NCBI GenBank assembly: GCA_028287745.1
Contig: JAQBPB010000056.1
Location: 1-52,346, forward strand
DNA: 52,346 nucleotides
Direction of reading: 5' to 3'
Origin: Chloroflexota bacterium
GTDB lineage: Bacteria > Chloroflexota > Chloroflexia > Chloroheliales > Chloroheliaceae
This document shows, piece after piece, positions 42,974 through 51,440 of this stretch. The position numbers and the translations under genes were made by a program. The notes beneath the pieces are model-generated. The model worked only from the letters and a program-made list of their open reading frames with translations. It was not told the DNA's origin and ran no database searches. The first letter of the stretch is position 1; every line of letters starts with the position of its first letter.

Positions 42974-44107
42974 CTAATTAGCCGGTCCCGGTCTGGTAGC
43001 CCCGGCGACTGTCCGGGCAATAAATTCCAGTTCCTGGAGGGTAAGCCCCGGATAGACCGGTAGAGAAAGGACTTCGCCCGCGGCCTGTTCGGTCAGGGGC
43101 AGATAATCGTCATAACCCCTTTCCTGGTAGACCGCCTGCCGGTGAATCGGTACCGGGTAATACACACCGCTGCCTATACCCTGCTGGTCCAGCAAAATAC
43201 GCAAGGCATCCCGGTTCACGGCACTATCGGGCTGAATCCGGACGGTATACTGGTGGTAGACATGGCTGGAATTCGCGGTTACTACCGGGCAAACCACCCG
43301 GGCTTCCAGTTCCGCCAGGCGCGCGTTCAGGTAGGCGGCATTGGCCTGGCGCTGGACATTCCAACCGGGCAACCGCCCCAGTTGCACCCGGCCAATTGCC
43401 GCGTGCAGGTCAGTCATCCGGTAGTTATAGCCGGTTATTTCGTGATAATAGCGCTGGCGCATCCCGTGGGCCCGCATAATAGCGGCTTTATCGGCGATAG
43501 CCGGGTCGTTGGTAGTGATCATGCCGCCTTCGCCGCTGGTCATATTTTTAGTGGGGTAAAAGCTAAAGCACCCGGTGCCGAAACTACCGGCTTTTTTACC
43601 TTCCGTTTCGGCCAGGTGCGCCTGACAGGCATCCTCGATGACCGCCAGGTTGTGCTGGCGGGCAATTTCCAGCAACCGGCCCATCCGGGCGGGTTGTCCA
43701 AAAAGATGCACCGGCATAATGGCCCTGGTGCGGGGAGTGATTGCCTGCGCCACCAGGGCCGGGTCCAGGTTGAAAGAGTCCGGTTCTATATCCACAAATA
43801 CCGGCCTGGCCCCGGTATAGAGAATTGAATTGGCGGTTGCAATGAAGCTGAATGAACTGGTAATTACTTCGTCGCCGGGGCCGATACCGTGGGCCAGCAG
43901 CGCCAGGTGCAAGGCGGTGGTCCCGTTGGTGACGGCTACCGCATAGCCCACCCCACAGGCCAGGGCAAATTCGGCCTCGAAAGCGGCTACTTCCTTGCCC
44001 TGGGCCAGTTGGCCGGAGGCCATTACCCGTAGTACGGCTTCCTTTTCTTCCTGACCGATAAAGGGCCGGGCAACCGGTATAGGCGCTTTCGTTTCAATAA
44101 CTGTCAT
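42974..44107 (-). CDS. DegT/DnrJ/EryC1-family nucleotide-sugar aminotransferase
   Basis: 377 residues; ATG 44107 has GAGAGG upstream. PLP-dependent, type-I fold: NGTTALHLALLAHGIGPGDE at the phosphate cup, VIEDACQAHLAE with the pyridine-binding Asp, and FSFYPTKNMTSGEGGMI with the Schiff-base Lys. It transfers an amino group to a keto sugar nucleotide. The gene directly upstream encodes a WbpD/WlbB-like N-acetyltransferase 15 bp away, so the pair probably makes a 3-acetamido-3-deoxy sugar (WbpE/WbpD-like). The C-3 oxidase (WbpB/WlbA-like) is not in this window. Product identity is therefore inferred. Confidence 0.93.
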   Translation of the reverse strand: MTVIETKAPIPVARPFIGQEEKEAVLRVMASGQLAQGKEVAAFEAEFALACGVGYAVAVTNGTTALHLALLAHGIGPGDEVITSSFSFIATANSILYTGARPVFVDIEPDSFNLDPALVAQAITPRTRAIMPVHLFGQPARMGRLLEIARQHNLAVIEDACQAHLAETEGKKAGSFGTGCFSFYPTKNMTSGEGGMITTNDPAIADKAAIMRAHGMRQRYYHEITGYNYRMTDLHAAIGRVQLGRLPGWNVQRQANAAYLNARLAELEARVVCPVVTANSSHVYHQYTVRIQPDSAVNRDALRILLDQQGIGSGVYYPVPIHRQAVYQERGYDDYLPLTEQAAGEVLSLPVYPGLTLQELEFIARTVAGATRPGPAN

Positions 44108-44122
44108 ATGCTGGTAAACCTC

Positions 44123-44692
44123 TCACGAATTAAAAATATAATTTTCCCGGCAGATTTTGCACTGCCAGCTTACCGCCCGGGAATTTAGCTGCAACCGGTT
44201 GCCGCAACGGCAGACATAGCCGTGAGGCCGGGCCGGGTTGCCCACGACCAACTGGTGGTCGGCCACATCTCTGGTAACGACCGCCCCGGCCCCAATCATC
44301 GCGTAAGCGCCGATTTTCAGGCCCGGCAGGATAATCGCCCCGGCCCCGATGGAAGCGCCGTAACTTACAAAAGTTAGTTCCAATTCCCATTCATTGTCGT
44401 TCTTTAAGGTGCCATCGGTATTGATTGCGCGCGGAAAGTTGTCGTTGGTAAAGCAGACTCGCGGCCCGATAAAGACGCCGCTCTCGATTACCACTCCCCG
44501 GAAGAGTTGGGCCTGGTTCTGTATTTTTACGTAATCCCCGACCACGACATCCCGGTCAATATAAACATCCTTGCCCACGATGCACTGCTTACCCAGGGTC
44601 GCCTGCTCCCGGATTTGGGCCTGGTTCCAGATACGGCAACCTGCCCCAATAATAGCTTTTGGAGAAACTTCGGCAGTGCTATGAATAAACAT
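44123..44692 (-). CDS. WbpD/WlbB-like hexapeptide N-acetyltransferase with C-terminal zinc ribbon
   Basis: 189 residues from ATG 44692, which has CAGGAG at 7 nt and gives the usual MFIHSTAEVSPKAIIGAG start; the frame continues to 44845 (also via ATG 44772) but that extension has no family match. LbH coils run through IWNQAQIREQATLG, IVGKDVYIDRDVVVG and the active-site region GVFIGPRVCFTNDNFPRAI, which closely follows the WbpD/WlbB pattern, where the Asn-Asp/Asn-x-x-x-Pro segment contacts the amino sugar. The end (YVCRCGNRLQ and WQCKIC) is a four-Cys zinc ribbon known from this family. It N-acetylates the amino group made by the adjacent aminotransferase. Confidence 0.9.
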   Translation of the reverse strand: MFIHSTAEVSPKAIIGAGCRIWNQAQIREQATLGKQCIVGKDVYIDRDVVVGDYVKIQNQAQLFRGVVIESGVFIGPRVCFTNDNFPRAINTDGTLKNDNEWELELTFVSYGASIGAGAIILPGLKIGAYAMIGAGAVVTRDVADHQLVVGNPARPHGYVCRCGNRLQLNSRAVSWQCKICRENYIFNS

Positions 44693-44878
44693 TTTTAACT
44701 CCTGCCCATCGAATTCAAGCGAAGAAGGAGCTTCCGGGCTCTTATAGGTTACTGTGTCTGTAGAATGTTTCATTTTTCCCACCCCAAATCCGGCTAAAAT
44801 GGCTCTGGATTTACTTTTTCTAAATTTAACAATTTTTGCGCGCATTTCTAATCCTTCCTTGTGGGAGCTTGTCTTAAT

Positions 44879-46165
44879 CTAGCTTGTTTCAGAAAGGATC
44901 AGCTGGGAATAAACTTCCCGCAAGGGCGCATAAGCCCGGCGGTAGTCATAGAGTTCCAGGGCCAACTGGCGACCGGCCCTTGCCAATTGCGCCTGCAGGC
45001 CCGGGCCGGTCATAAGTTTCAGGCAGGCCCGGGCAAAATCCTCCGGCGTATCTGCCAGCAAGGCGGTCTTTTCGTTTTCCAACCGGATACTCTCCGCCCC
45101 GATGCTCGTAGAAATAACCGGCAGGCCCAGGGCCAGCGCCTCCAGGATCTTAACCCGCATGCCGCCCCCCGAAAGCAGCGGCACAACCAGACCGGCGCTG
45201 CCCTCCAACGTGGGGCGCAGTTCGGGCAAATACCCGGTAACCCGGATATTAGGATTGTGGCGAGCTAGATCATAAATTGCCGCCGGTGGGCGCGGACCGA
45301 TTATGGTATAAGTGGCGGCCGGTTCTACAGCCAGGATCAGCGGGAAAACTTCCGTCGCGAACCATACAGCCCCTTCAACATTGGGCGGATAAAACATTGT
45401 CCCGAGGCTTACCAGGTTTAGCGAACCCGGTGCCAGCTTTAAGGGAACCGTCCCGGCGGCATCCACCCCAATTGGAATGACATGGCAATCCAGGTCCAAC
45501 GCCCGGGCATCCTGCTGGTTAACGGTCAGGACAGCATCGAAAAGGCGGCAGATTCCCCGCTCGTAACGGCGCAGCTTGACCGTTTCCAGCTCCATCAGCA
45601 GCCGTTTCAGCCAGTTTTTTTCGCCCTGGCGCAGCCGGTCAATAATTTTCCAGACCGCGTTATGCTGGTCCAGCAAGTGGGCTTTGGCCGGTAGTGGCAA
45701 GCCGAATTGAGCCATATTAAGCTGATCGGCATGGATTACGGCAAAAGTGTTGCACCTGACCAGTTCGTTGAGGGTAGCGGTCATCCGGCCGGATTGGTCG
45801 CGCACAATCAGAAAGGGCCGGGAGGATATAAGACTGCGCAACAAGGCCAGCCCATCGCGCCAGCGGTCCCGCCGCATGGGGACACAGTGGACTTCTTCGC
45901 AATAAGCCATCAGCGCCTGGACATGCTCCGGGGTGTTATCCGGCCTGACGAAAGAAACCAGGGTAATGGCATAGTCCTGGGCCAGGAATTTAATCAGGCT
46001 GAAGGTTTTGATTTTTGGCCCGGCGTCCGGTGGATAGGGAAATACCTGGGTCAAGATTAAAATTTTTGGCCGTTCCCGGGGAGTTTCGGTTGCGCGCAGT
46101 ACAGGTTGTATAGCAACATTGCTATCTTTTAAGCCAGCTTTAGCTATTTGCAACGCTCTAATCAT
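44879..46165 (-). CDS. GT4-family glycosyltransferase
   Basis: About 428 residues from ATG 46165 (MIRALQIAKAG); TTG 46210 is an alternative and neither has a strong site. After ~33 poorly conserved residues the GT-B domain starts at KILILTQVFPYPPDAGPKIK. Later motifs are HLLDQHNAVWKIIDRLRQGE, DCHVIPIGVDAAG, LVSLGTMFYPPNVEGAVWFA and VPLLSGGGMRVKILEALALG followed by LPVISTSIGAES. It belongs to the same sugar-transferase group as the genes at 13855 and 41694, in which the GGG-x-R/T-x-K-I-LEA donor loop is diagnostic. It is upstream of the acetyltransferase gene with ~186 bp between, so may head that leftward unit. Specificity unknown. Confidence 0.88.
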   Translation of the reverse strand: MIRALQIAKAGLKDSNVAIQPVLRATETPRERPKILILTQVFPYPPDAGPKIKTFSLIKFLAQDYAITLVSFVRPDNTPEHVQALMAYCEEVHCVPMRRDRWRDGLALLRSLISSRPFLIVRDQSGRMTATLNELVRCNTFAVIHADQLNMAQFGLPLPAKAHLLDQHNAVWKIIDRLRQGEKNWLKRLLMELETVKLRRYERGICRLFDAVLTVNQQDARALDLDCHVIPIGVDAAGTVPLKLAPGSLNLVSLGTMFYPPNVEGAVWFATEVFPLILAVEPAATYTIIGPRPPAAIYDLARHNPNIRVTGYLPELRPTLEGSAGLVVPLLSGGGMRVKILEALALGLPVISTSIGAESIRLENEKTALLADTPEDFARACLKLMTGPGLQAQLARAGRQLALELYDYRRAYAPLREVYSQLILSETS

Positions 46166-46523
46166 GCATGCCCACTTTTTTGCAGTCCTTTTAGGTTTGG
46201 TAAATACCAACCCTTGCTGAAGTAAGGTCTGGAGCCCGGATAAACCCTGGTCTGGCTAAAGGCGCCAGCCAGGTTTCCCGAGCAATACCGGCAATTACCG
46301 GAGTAAGCCGCCACAAGGTTCGCGTGTCCCGTCAATATTAGAGCTTTGCCCGGGAAACAGACAGATTTATTTCAAGCAGACCCCTATAGCTTGTATAAAT
46401 AATTTAAGGTTTGCCGGTGATAGCATTATGAAAATGTTTTTGATTCGGGTGACACATTTTTCAGCGAAAATCCCGGAAAAGCAGATTGTAAAGCTACATT
46501 TTGCCAGGCGGGCCGGTGGCGGT
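46166..46523. other. Intergenic stretch with no recognisable gene
   Basis: About 360 bp between the epimerase stop and the GT4 start. A 68-codon minus-strand ORF overlaps the epimerase end and has no ribosome-binding site. The part near 46380-46420 is AT-rich and likely contains the GT4 promoter on the minus strand. No hairpin terminator was seen. Confidence 0.5.
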
Positions 46524-47474
46524 TTAACCTGTAAAGGCCGCCTGGGCCGGGACTTCCGGGGCGAAAAATGCAACCGTCCGTCTTAAACCTTCGTCCAGGT
46601 CAACGCGGGGCTGCCACTCCAGGAGCTGGTGAGCCCTGGTGCAGTCGAAATAAGCCTGGTAAATATCGCCCGGTCTTTTGGGGCCGCGTACTACCGGGAC
46701 CTGGTTCCCGGCAATCCGGCTCAACCGCCTGTAAAGCTCATTTACGGAAGTGCCCAGGCCGCTACCGAGGCAGAAAATTTCGTTGTCGCCCCCCGTGAGA
46801 GCCTTCAAATTCGCCTCGGCGACATCCCCAACATAGAGGTAATCTTTTTCCTGCTGACCATCCCAGTCAATCCGCACCGGTTCGCCGTTCAGGATGCGCC
46901 TGGCAAAAATAGAAATCACGCCCGCCTCGCCGTTAGGGTCTTGCCGGGGACCATAGATGTTGCCGTAACGGAAGATGGTGTAGTCCAGCCCCTTTTCAAG
47001 CTGGTAATAGCGTAAGTAGTGTTCCATAACCATTTTAGTGATACCGTAGGGCGATACCGGGTGCTGGGGCGTGAGTTCGGTAACCGGGAGATGTTGAGGC
47101 GGACCGTAAGTTGCCCCACTACTGGCGAAAATAACTTTGCGGGTGCCCGCTTGCAGGCTAGCTTCCAAAAGATTAAGCATTCCAACAACGTTAACTTCCG
47201 CATCCAGTCCCGGCAAATCCGTTGAAATCTTCACGGAGTGCTGAGCGGCATGCAAGTTAACCACTTCCGGTTTTTCGCTTAGAATTATTTTCGCGGCTTC
47301 AGGGCTGCGAATATCCAGCTCGTAAAACCGGGCCGCCGGATTAAGGTTCTGGCGTTTCCCGCCGCCTTTTTCCCACAGGTTGTCTATTACAATAACCTCA
47401 TGCCCTTGTGCCAGGTAAAGATCCACGATGTGGGAGGCGATAAATCCGGCCCCGCCAGTCACTACAATTTTCAA
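46524..47474 (-). CDS. NAD-dependent nucleotide-sugar epimerase (GalE-like SDR)
   Basis: 316 residues from a TTG start at 47474: AGAAGGAG lies 6 nt before it and KIVVTGGAGFIASH gives the correct SDR N terminus, so the unusual start is well supported. NAD-binding TGGAGFIASH and VIDNLWEKGGGKR; catalytic KVIFASSGATYGPP (Ser/Thr) and PYGITKMVMEHYL (Tyr-x3-Lys); substrate segment FRYGNIYGPRQDP. These are typical of UDP-glucose 4-epimerase-like extended SDRs that supply galactose or N-acetylgalactosamine to glycan synthesis. It is the rightmost gene of the leftward block; an unusually long AT-rich region follows on its 5' side. Distinct from the epimerase at 34465. Confidence 0.92.
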   Translation of the reverse strand: MKIVVTGGAGFIASHIVDLYLAQGHEVIVIDNLWEKGGGKRQNLNPAARFYELDIRSPEAAKIILSEKPEVVNLHAAQHSVKISTDLPGLDAEVNVVGMLNLLEASLQAGTRKVIFASSGATYGPPQHLPVTELTPQHPVSPYGITKMVMEHYLRYYQLEKGLDYTIFRYGNIYGPRQDPNGEAGVISIFARRILNGEPVRIDWDGQQEKDYLYVGDVAEANLKALTGGDNEIFCLGSGLGTSVNELYRRLSRIAGNQVPVVRGPKRPGDIYQAYFDCTRAHQLLEWQPRVDLDEGLRRTVAFFAPEVPAQAAFTG

Positions 47475-47848
47475 AGAATTCTCCTTCTATTTTCATCTGA
47501 ATGATTTTTATTAAGTTCAAAAAAATCTATACAATAAGGCCAGTTATTAGCATTTATACCTTTTAGATATTAAAAATAGGGGAAATCCCAGGTCAGGTAG
47601 ATTAATGTTTAGAAAAAGATGCAAGATTGAGGAAATTGCCAGATGGCGGCTAAAAACAGGAATACATAAAGAATATGCAAGCGAATCCCCCGGAAAAACG
47701 TTATGCCTGGGTAAACCGGCCTTAAAACCCTTCTTTTGCCCTTTGTAAACTTACAGAAGTAGTTTATTACTTACACTTATTCTTTCACGAAGATAACAAT
47801 CTTATAAATAGTATTTTTATTTTAATAAAAAAAAGATGAAATTGCCCC

Positions 47849-47875
47849 TTGACAATTATTTGAAAATGTTATACA
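47849..47875 (+). promoter_or_regulatory. Sigma-70-like promoter candidate
   Basis: TTGACA (47849-47854), 15-bp spacer, TATACA (47870-47875). The -35 box is consensus; the spacer is 2 bp shorter than ideal. Predicted transcript starts near 47882, ~580 nt before the response-regulator gene. Confidence 0.45.
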
Positions 47876-47898
47876 AAAGACTTACAAACTAAACATAG

Positions 47899-47935
47899 AG
47901 TACTAGATATACCTGAGTAAAAAGTACTAGATATA
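47899..47935. repeat. 13-bp direct repeat with 24-bp period
   Basis: AGTACTAGATATA occurs at 47899-47911 and 47923-47935, just downstream of the promoter candidate. The position fits an operator where a bound protein would block elongation. Confidence 0.5.
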
Positions 47936-48254
47936 TTTAGCGTAACACAATAATTTTAAGGTTTATCATTTGGTAAAATCCTGTCAAATTCTCACAAAGT
48001 AGGTTACCTGAACGCCTCACATTACTTCTAATCAGCAACTTAAACCCTTAAAGCTGGTAATTTTATCCAGGTTCTAAATCAAATCCTTCACCAGGAACCT
48101 ACACAAGCAAAACTTAATTACTATTCAATGTTTATAAGTCACCTATTCAGCAACCTGTAACTGACCCAGGTATAAGTTGCTAGAGCGATATTTTAATAAT
48201 TGATTCTGAGGGAATTACCTAATCTTTTCAACTCATAAATAAAAGGCTAATTTT

Positions 48255-48285
48255 TGATAGTTTGAGTGAGACTATCAGTTTTATT
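48255..48285 (+). terminator. Weak terminator-like hairpin in the leader
   Basis: TGATAGT (48255-48261) pairs with ACTATCA (48271-48277) over a 9-nt loop, followed by GTTTTATT. The stem is AT-rich so termination would be weak, but it could end a ~400-nt transcript from the promoter at 47849. Confidence 0.35.
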
Positions 48286-48459
48286 AACCCACATTGTTGA
48301 TCGTATTGTAATCAGGTTATTAAGAAAAGTTTGTAACCTTATTTCAAGCTGCACTACAACTAAGAATTGTTATGGCAGTTGTTTTTGCCTTTCCTAAAAT
48401 TAATTACCCTGGCAATACGGCTTGGACCCCACTTATATGCGTTTATATGAGGTAGTATC

Positions 48460-49173
48460 ATGAATATCCTTGTTGTTGATGATGAACCATTATCCAGGAA
48501 GATGCTGAGTGTTTTACTTGAAGGTGAAGGGTTTGTAATAAATATGGCCGAGAGCATTCGAGCCGCCCGGACTGCATTAATCTACGATACTCCAAATTTG
48601 ATCATTCTGGATGTTTCATTACCGGATGGCGACGGGTTTACCTTTTGCCGCCAGATTATGGAGGAAGAATCCCATATTCCCATCATTTTGCTTACCTCAC
48701 GCGACACCTTGCAGGACAAGTTGACCGGCTTCAAGTTCGGAGCCGATGACTACATCGTCAAGCCTTATGAGTTCAACGAGCTTATAGAGCGGGTTAAAGC
48801 GGTCTTACGCCGCAGCAGTTATATGCAACACCACCTGGTCCAGGACCATATCAAGGTGGGCGACCTTGAACTGAATGTGGGTGAGTTGAAACTTAAGATA
48901 CGTGGCAAGCAAGTGATTCAGCTTACCCCCACCGAGATGAAAATTTTAAGCTGCCTTATGTCAAACGTAGGTCTGGTGTTGAAGCGGTCACGGATTGCGG
49001 AAATCGCCCTGGGCTACGATTACGGCGGGGCCAGTAATGTTGTAGACGTTTACATCCGGCGTTTGCGTAAAAAGCTGGAAATCGACCCGGCCCGGCCCCA
49101 GTATATAGAAACCGTAATAGGGAGTGGTTATCGAATGTGCAAACCTGCTGAGGTTAAGCAGGTCACTATTTAA
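48460..49173 (+). CDS. OmpR/PhoB-family response regulator
   Basis: 237 residues; ATG 48460 has GAGG at 6-7 nt. Receiver domain 1-~120: acidic pocket VVDDEP (Asp 7 and 8), phospho-acceptor Asp 51 in LIILDVSLPDGDG, conserved Thr in LLTSRD and Lys in IVKPYE. A winged-helix DNA-binding domain (~130-230) ends with YIRRLRKKLEIDPARPQYIE and GSGYRM, the OmpR signature. It would bind tandem DNA sites when phosphorylated by the kinase gene that follows 42 bp on. The AT-rich upstream region with direct repeats could be its own target. Being next to the glycan locus, it may regulate it; that is inference. Confidence 0.95.
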   Translation: MNILVVDDEPLSRKMLSVLLEGEGFVINMAESIRAARTALIYDTPNLIILDVSLPDGDGFTFCRQIMEEESHIPIILLTSRDTLQDKLTGFKFGADDYIVKPYEFNELIERVKAVLRRSSYMQHHLVQDHIKVGDLELNVGELKLKIRGKQVIQLTPTEMKILSCLMSNVGLVLKRSRIAEIALGYDYGGASNVVDVYIRRLRKKLEIDPARPQYIETVIGSGYRMCKPAEVKQVTI

Positions 49174-49215
49174 TTTCCAGCTGGTCAATTGGCGCAGGAA
49201 GAAGGTAGTAACAGT

Positions 49216-50094
49216 ATGACAGCAACACCCTTCTATTTACCGATTACGGCCCTTTCACCCGTATATGATACGACAGGGGAAGAAAAGTATTCCGCTTTAC
49301 TTGGCAAAGTAAACTGCCTGGAACAAGAGCTAAAGGCGGCCCACAGCACGGAACAGCAATTAGCCCGGCTATGTGAGCAAGTTAGTCAGGAGAACGAGCA
49401 GTTAAACGAGTTTATAGCCTCAATCGCGCATGAAATGAATAATCCTTTACAGGTAGCCTCCAGTTTCATAAGTTATTTGCTCCAGGAACGCGCCGGTGAT
49501 ATCAGCGGAACCCAACACGACTACCTTACGGCAGCTACCGCCGGAGTAAAGCAAGCCCAGGTACTATTGCAGGATTTATTGTGTGACTCCCAGCTAGGGC
49601 GCCTTCAACTGGATGTTGATTTGAAGCCGGTAGATTTGCGTAAAGTGGTCCGGGAAACTTTTAACCAGTTCAGCCTGCTGGGCCAGACTTCTCACACTAC
49701 CCTGGTAGGGTGCAACCTGGAAGGGCCCGAATGTATGGTGCTGGGAGCCGAAAACCGCTTGCAACAAATTCTGGTTAACTTTCTGACTAACGCATTTAAA
49801 TTTTCACCCGCCGGCAGCCAAGTCATAGTGGAACTGCGCCAGGTCGAAGACAATTACCGGGTCGAGATAATCGACCAGGGACCGGGCATCAGGCTCGAAA
49901 ACCAGGCTCTGATTTTCGAACGGCGCTTCCAGGTAAAAGACACCGCAGGGATTTACCGGACCGGGTTTGGCCTGGGTTTGAGTATTACCCGCGAACTGGT
50001 CGAGTTACAGGGAGGTTCTAGCGGAGTGGAAAGTGAAATAGGCCAGGGCAGCCGGTTCTGGTTTAGTTTGCCGGGGATTCCCGGCCAGCCCTGA
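49216..50094 (+). CDS. Soluble histidine kinase without a sensor domain
   Basis: 292 residues from ATG 49216; the frame extends to TTG 49189, which has no site. There is no membrane helix. Residues ~25-65 form a coiled coil (LEQELKAAHSTEQQLARL), then the HisKA H-box SIAHEMNNPLQVASS with His 72. The HATPase domain has NRLQQILVNFLTNAFKFSP (N box), DQGPGIR (G1), FERRF (F box) and GFGLGLSI (G2), so it should be active. It probably phosphorylates the preceding response regulator. With no sensory domain in sequence, its signal must come through the short N terminus or a partner protein. The stop is ~55 bp from the end of the convergent GT2 gene. Confidence 0.92.
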   Translation: MTATPFYLPITALSPVYDTTGEEKYSALLGKVNCLEQELKAAHSTEQQLARLCEQVSQENEQLNEFIASIAHEMNNPLQVASSFISYLLQERAGDISGTQHDYLTAATAGVKQAQVLLQDLLCDSQLGRLQLDVDLKPVDLRKVVRETFNQFSLLGQTSHTTLVGCNLEGPECMVLGAENRLQQILVNFLTNAFKFSPAGSQVIVELRQVEDNYRVEIIDQGPGIRLENQALIFERRFQVKDTAGIYRTGFGLGLSITRELVELQGGSSGVESEIGQGSRFWFSLPGIPGQP

Positions 50095-50149
50095 AGACGC
50101 GAGGTTTAAGCGGTTAAGTTGGAACAGTCCGCCAGGTACGGGGTAACTT

Positions 50150-51103
50150 TCAGATGCTCCAGAACTGACGAAATTCGGACCAACTAAACCAGCCCTGGCG
50201 AGTGGGGCCGGGCGGCGCGATAACCGGTTTTAGGCTACTTCTCCCGAACTGTTTAGCCTGCGCAATACCATATTTTACCAGGACTGCCAGGCTAATCAGC
50301 AGTTTAAAGCCCAGGGCCACGCGCCGCCCATAATATTTTCGGAACAGCAGCACTTTACTCTTTTGTAATTGCCAGGTCATCTTAGTCCAATTTTTGCGGC
50401 TGCTTTGCCCGCCCAGGTGAATTATGCTGGTATCCGCCAGGTAATAAGTTTGCCAGCCTTTACGCTCCAGGCGCTGGCTCAAATCATTTTCTTCGCCATA
50501 CATAAAAAACTGTTCATCCAGCCAGCCTATTTCCCGCAAAGCGGCGGTCCGGGCGAACATAAAGGCCCCCTGGATGGTCTGGACCGGCCGGGTGGTCTGG
50601 CTCTGGTCGGCCCTATAACTGGGGTAGGGCCGTTTGAGCAAGCGCCTGCCCACCCCTGAAACCACCAGCAACTCCCGCCATAAATTTAGATAGGGCGCGT
50701 AAGAACCCTGGAAGCTGCCGTCCGGGTTCAGCACCTGGATACCGCACAGCCCGACCCCGGGGTTATTTTCCATAAACCCAAGTACCCGGGCCAGGCTGCC
50801 AGGCTGCACGATTACATCGCTATTGAGCAGCAGGCTGTAGCGGCCCCTGGCGATTGCCAGACCCTGGTTATTGGCCGGACCGAACCCCCGGTTAGCCTGG
50901 TTGGCTATTTGCCGGACCTGCGGAAAATGCTGAATTACAGCGGCGAGACTGCCGTCCGTAGAACCGTTATCCACCACGATTATTTCAAAGCTAGCGGGGT
51001 CGCCGGGTGGGTTAGCATAGACCGAGGCCAGGGTATCCAGCAAGAGTTGCCGGGTATTCCAGTTAACAATAATTATAGTGAGGTCCAGTATTGATGTATC
51101 CAC
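50150..51103 (-). CDS. GT2-family glycosyltransferase (rhamnosyltransferase-like)
   Basis: 317 residues from GTG 51103 with TGGAG at 6 nt; the frame stays open to 51265 but those 54 codons have no family match and no better site. GT-A motifs: LTIIIVNWNTRQLLLDTLAS, VDNGSTDGS, the GFGPANNQGLA segment, LLLNSDVIVQPG (DxD-like), and MYGEENDLSQRLERKG with the acidic catalytic region. This follows WbbL/RfbN-type rhamnosyltransferases and is a paralogue of the enzyme at 33445. A C-terminal hydrophobic helix (FKLLISLAVLVKYGI) suggests membrane association. It adds a sugar to lipid-linked glycan; acceptor unknown. It is isolated from the main locus by the two-component genes. Confidence 0.88.
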   Translation of the reverse strand: MDTSILDLTIIIVNWNTRQLLLDTLASVYANPPGDPASFEIIVVDNGSTDGSLAAVIQHFPQVRQIANQANRGFGPANNQGLAIARGRYSLLLNSDVIVQPGSLARVLGFMENNPGVGLCGIQVLNPDGSFQGSYAPYLNLWRELLVVSGVGRRLLKRPYPSYRADQSQTTRPVQTIQGAFMFARTAALREIGWLDEQFFMYGEENDLSQRLERKGWQTYYLADTSIIHLGGQSSRKNWTKMTWQLQKSKVLLFRKYYGRRVALGFKLLISLAVLVKYGIAQAKQFGRSSLKPVIAPPGPTRQGWFSWSEFRQFWSI

Positions 51104-51440
51104 AATTAACTCCAGGAGTATACCGTGCCTTAAAGGGCCATGATTGGGCCGGAACGCCGGGTTAAACCCGGGCTTGCCGTTAAAACAATTATGATTGCTG
51201 TTTCTAAACCCGGTATGAAATAGTGAAAGCAAGCCAATTACAAGGTATTCACCCGGCGGTTTCATAGCCGAGTGTCCTATAAAGAGCGTTTAAGGAGCTA
51301 TAAAGTACTTTGACGGGTATGAAAAGGTATTAATTCAGGTTTCCCGGTCATTTGAAGCAGTCTTTAATCTGAATATTTTACTTTTGGAGCAAGCTCCCGG
51401 TGTATACCGGATAACTTCACCGATTGAAAAGGAATTTGTT

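Larger units (their letters stand above)
47475..48459. other. AT-rich regulatory region, about 985 bp, between divergent units
   Basis: No ORF with a plausible start or recognisable sequence was found, and no tRNA. The region separates the leftward epimerase from the rightward two-component system. It contains a promoter-like element, a 13-bp direct repeat and a weak hairpin on the + strand, annotated separately. A long leader or a small RNA gene is possible. Confidence 0.5.

Noticed and set aside
44693..44845. N-terminal extension of the WbpD-like acetyltransferase
   Set aside because: The family start and a strong CAGGAG site point to ATG 44692; the extension has no match, although ATG 44772 with GGTGGG upstream cannot be fully excluded.
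46367..46573. 68-codon minus-strand ORF after the epimerase
   Set aside because: It begins inside the epimerase gene in another frame and has no ribosome-binding site or family.
48360..48557. 65-codon minus-strand ORF antisense to the response regulator start
   Set aside because: Antisense to a clear gene, no recognisable sequence.
51104..51265. 54-codon N-terminal extension of the GT2 protein at 50150
   Set aside because: GTG 51103 has a good ribosome-binding site just before the first conserved GT2 strand; the extension has no GT2 features.
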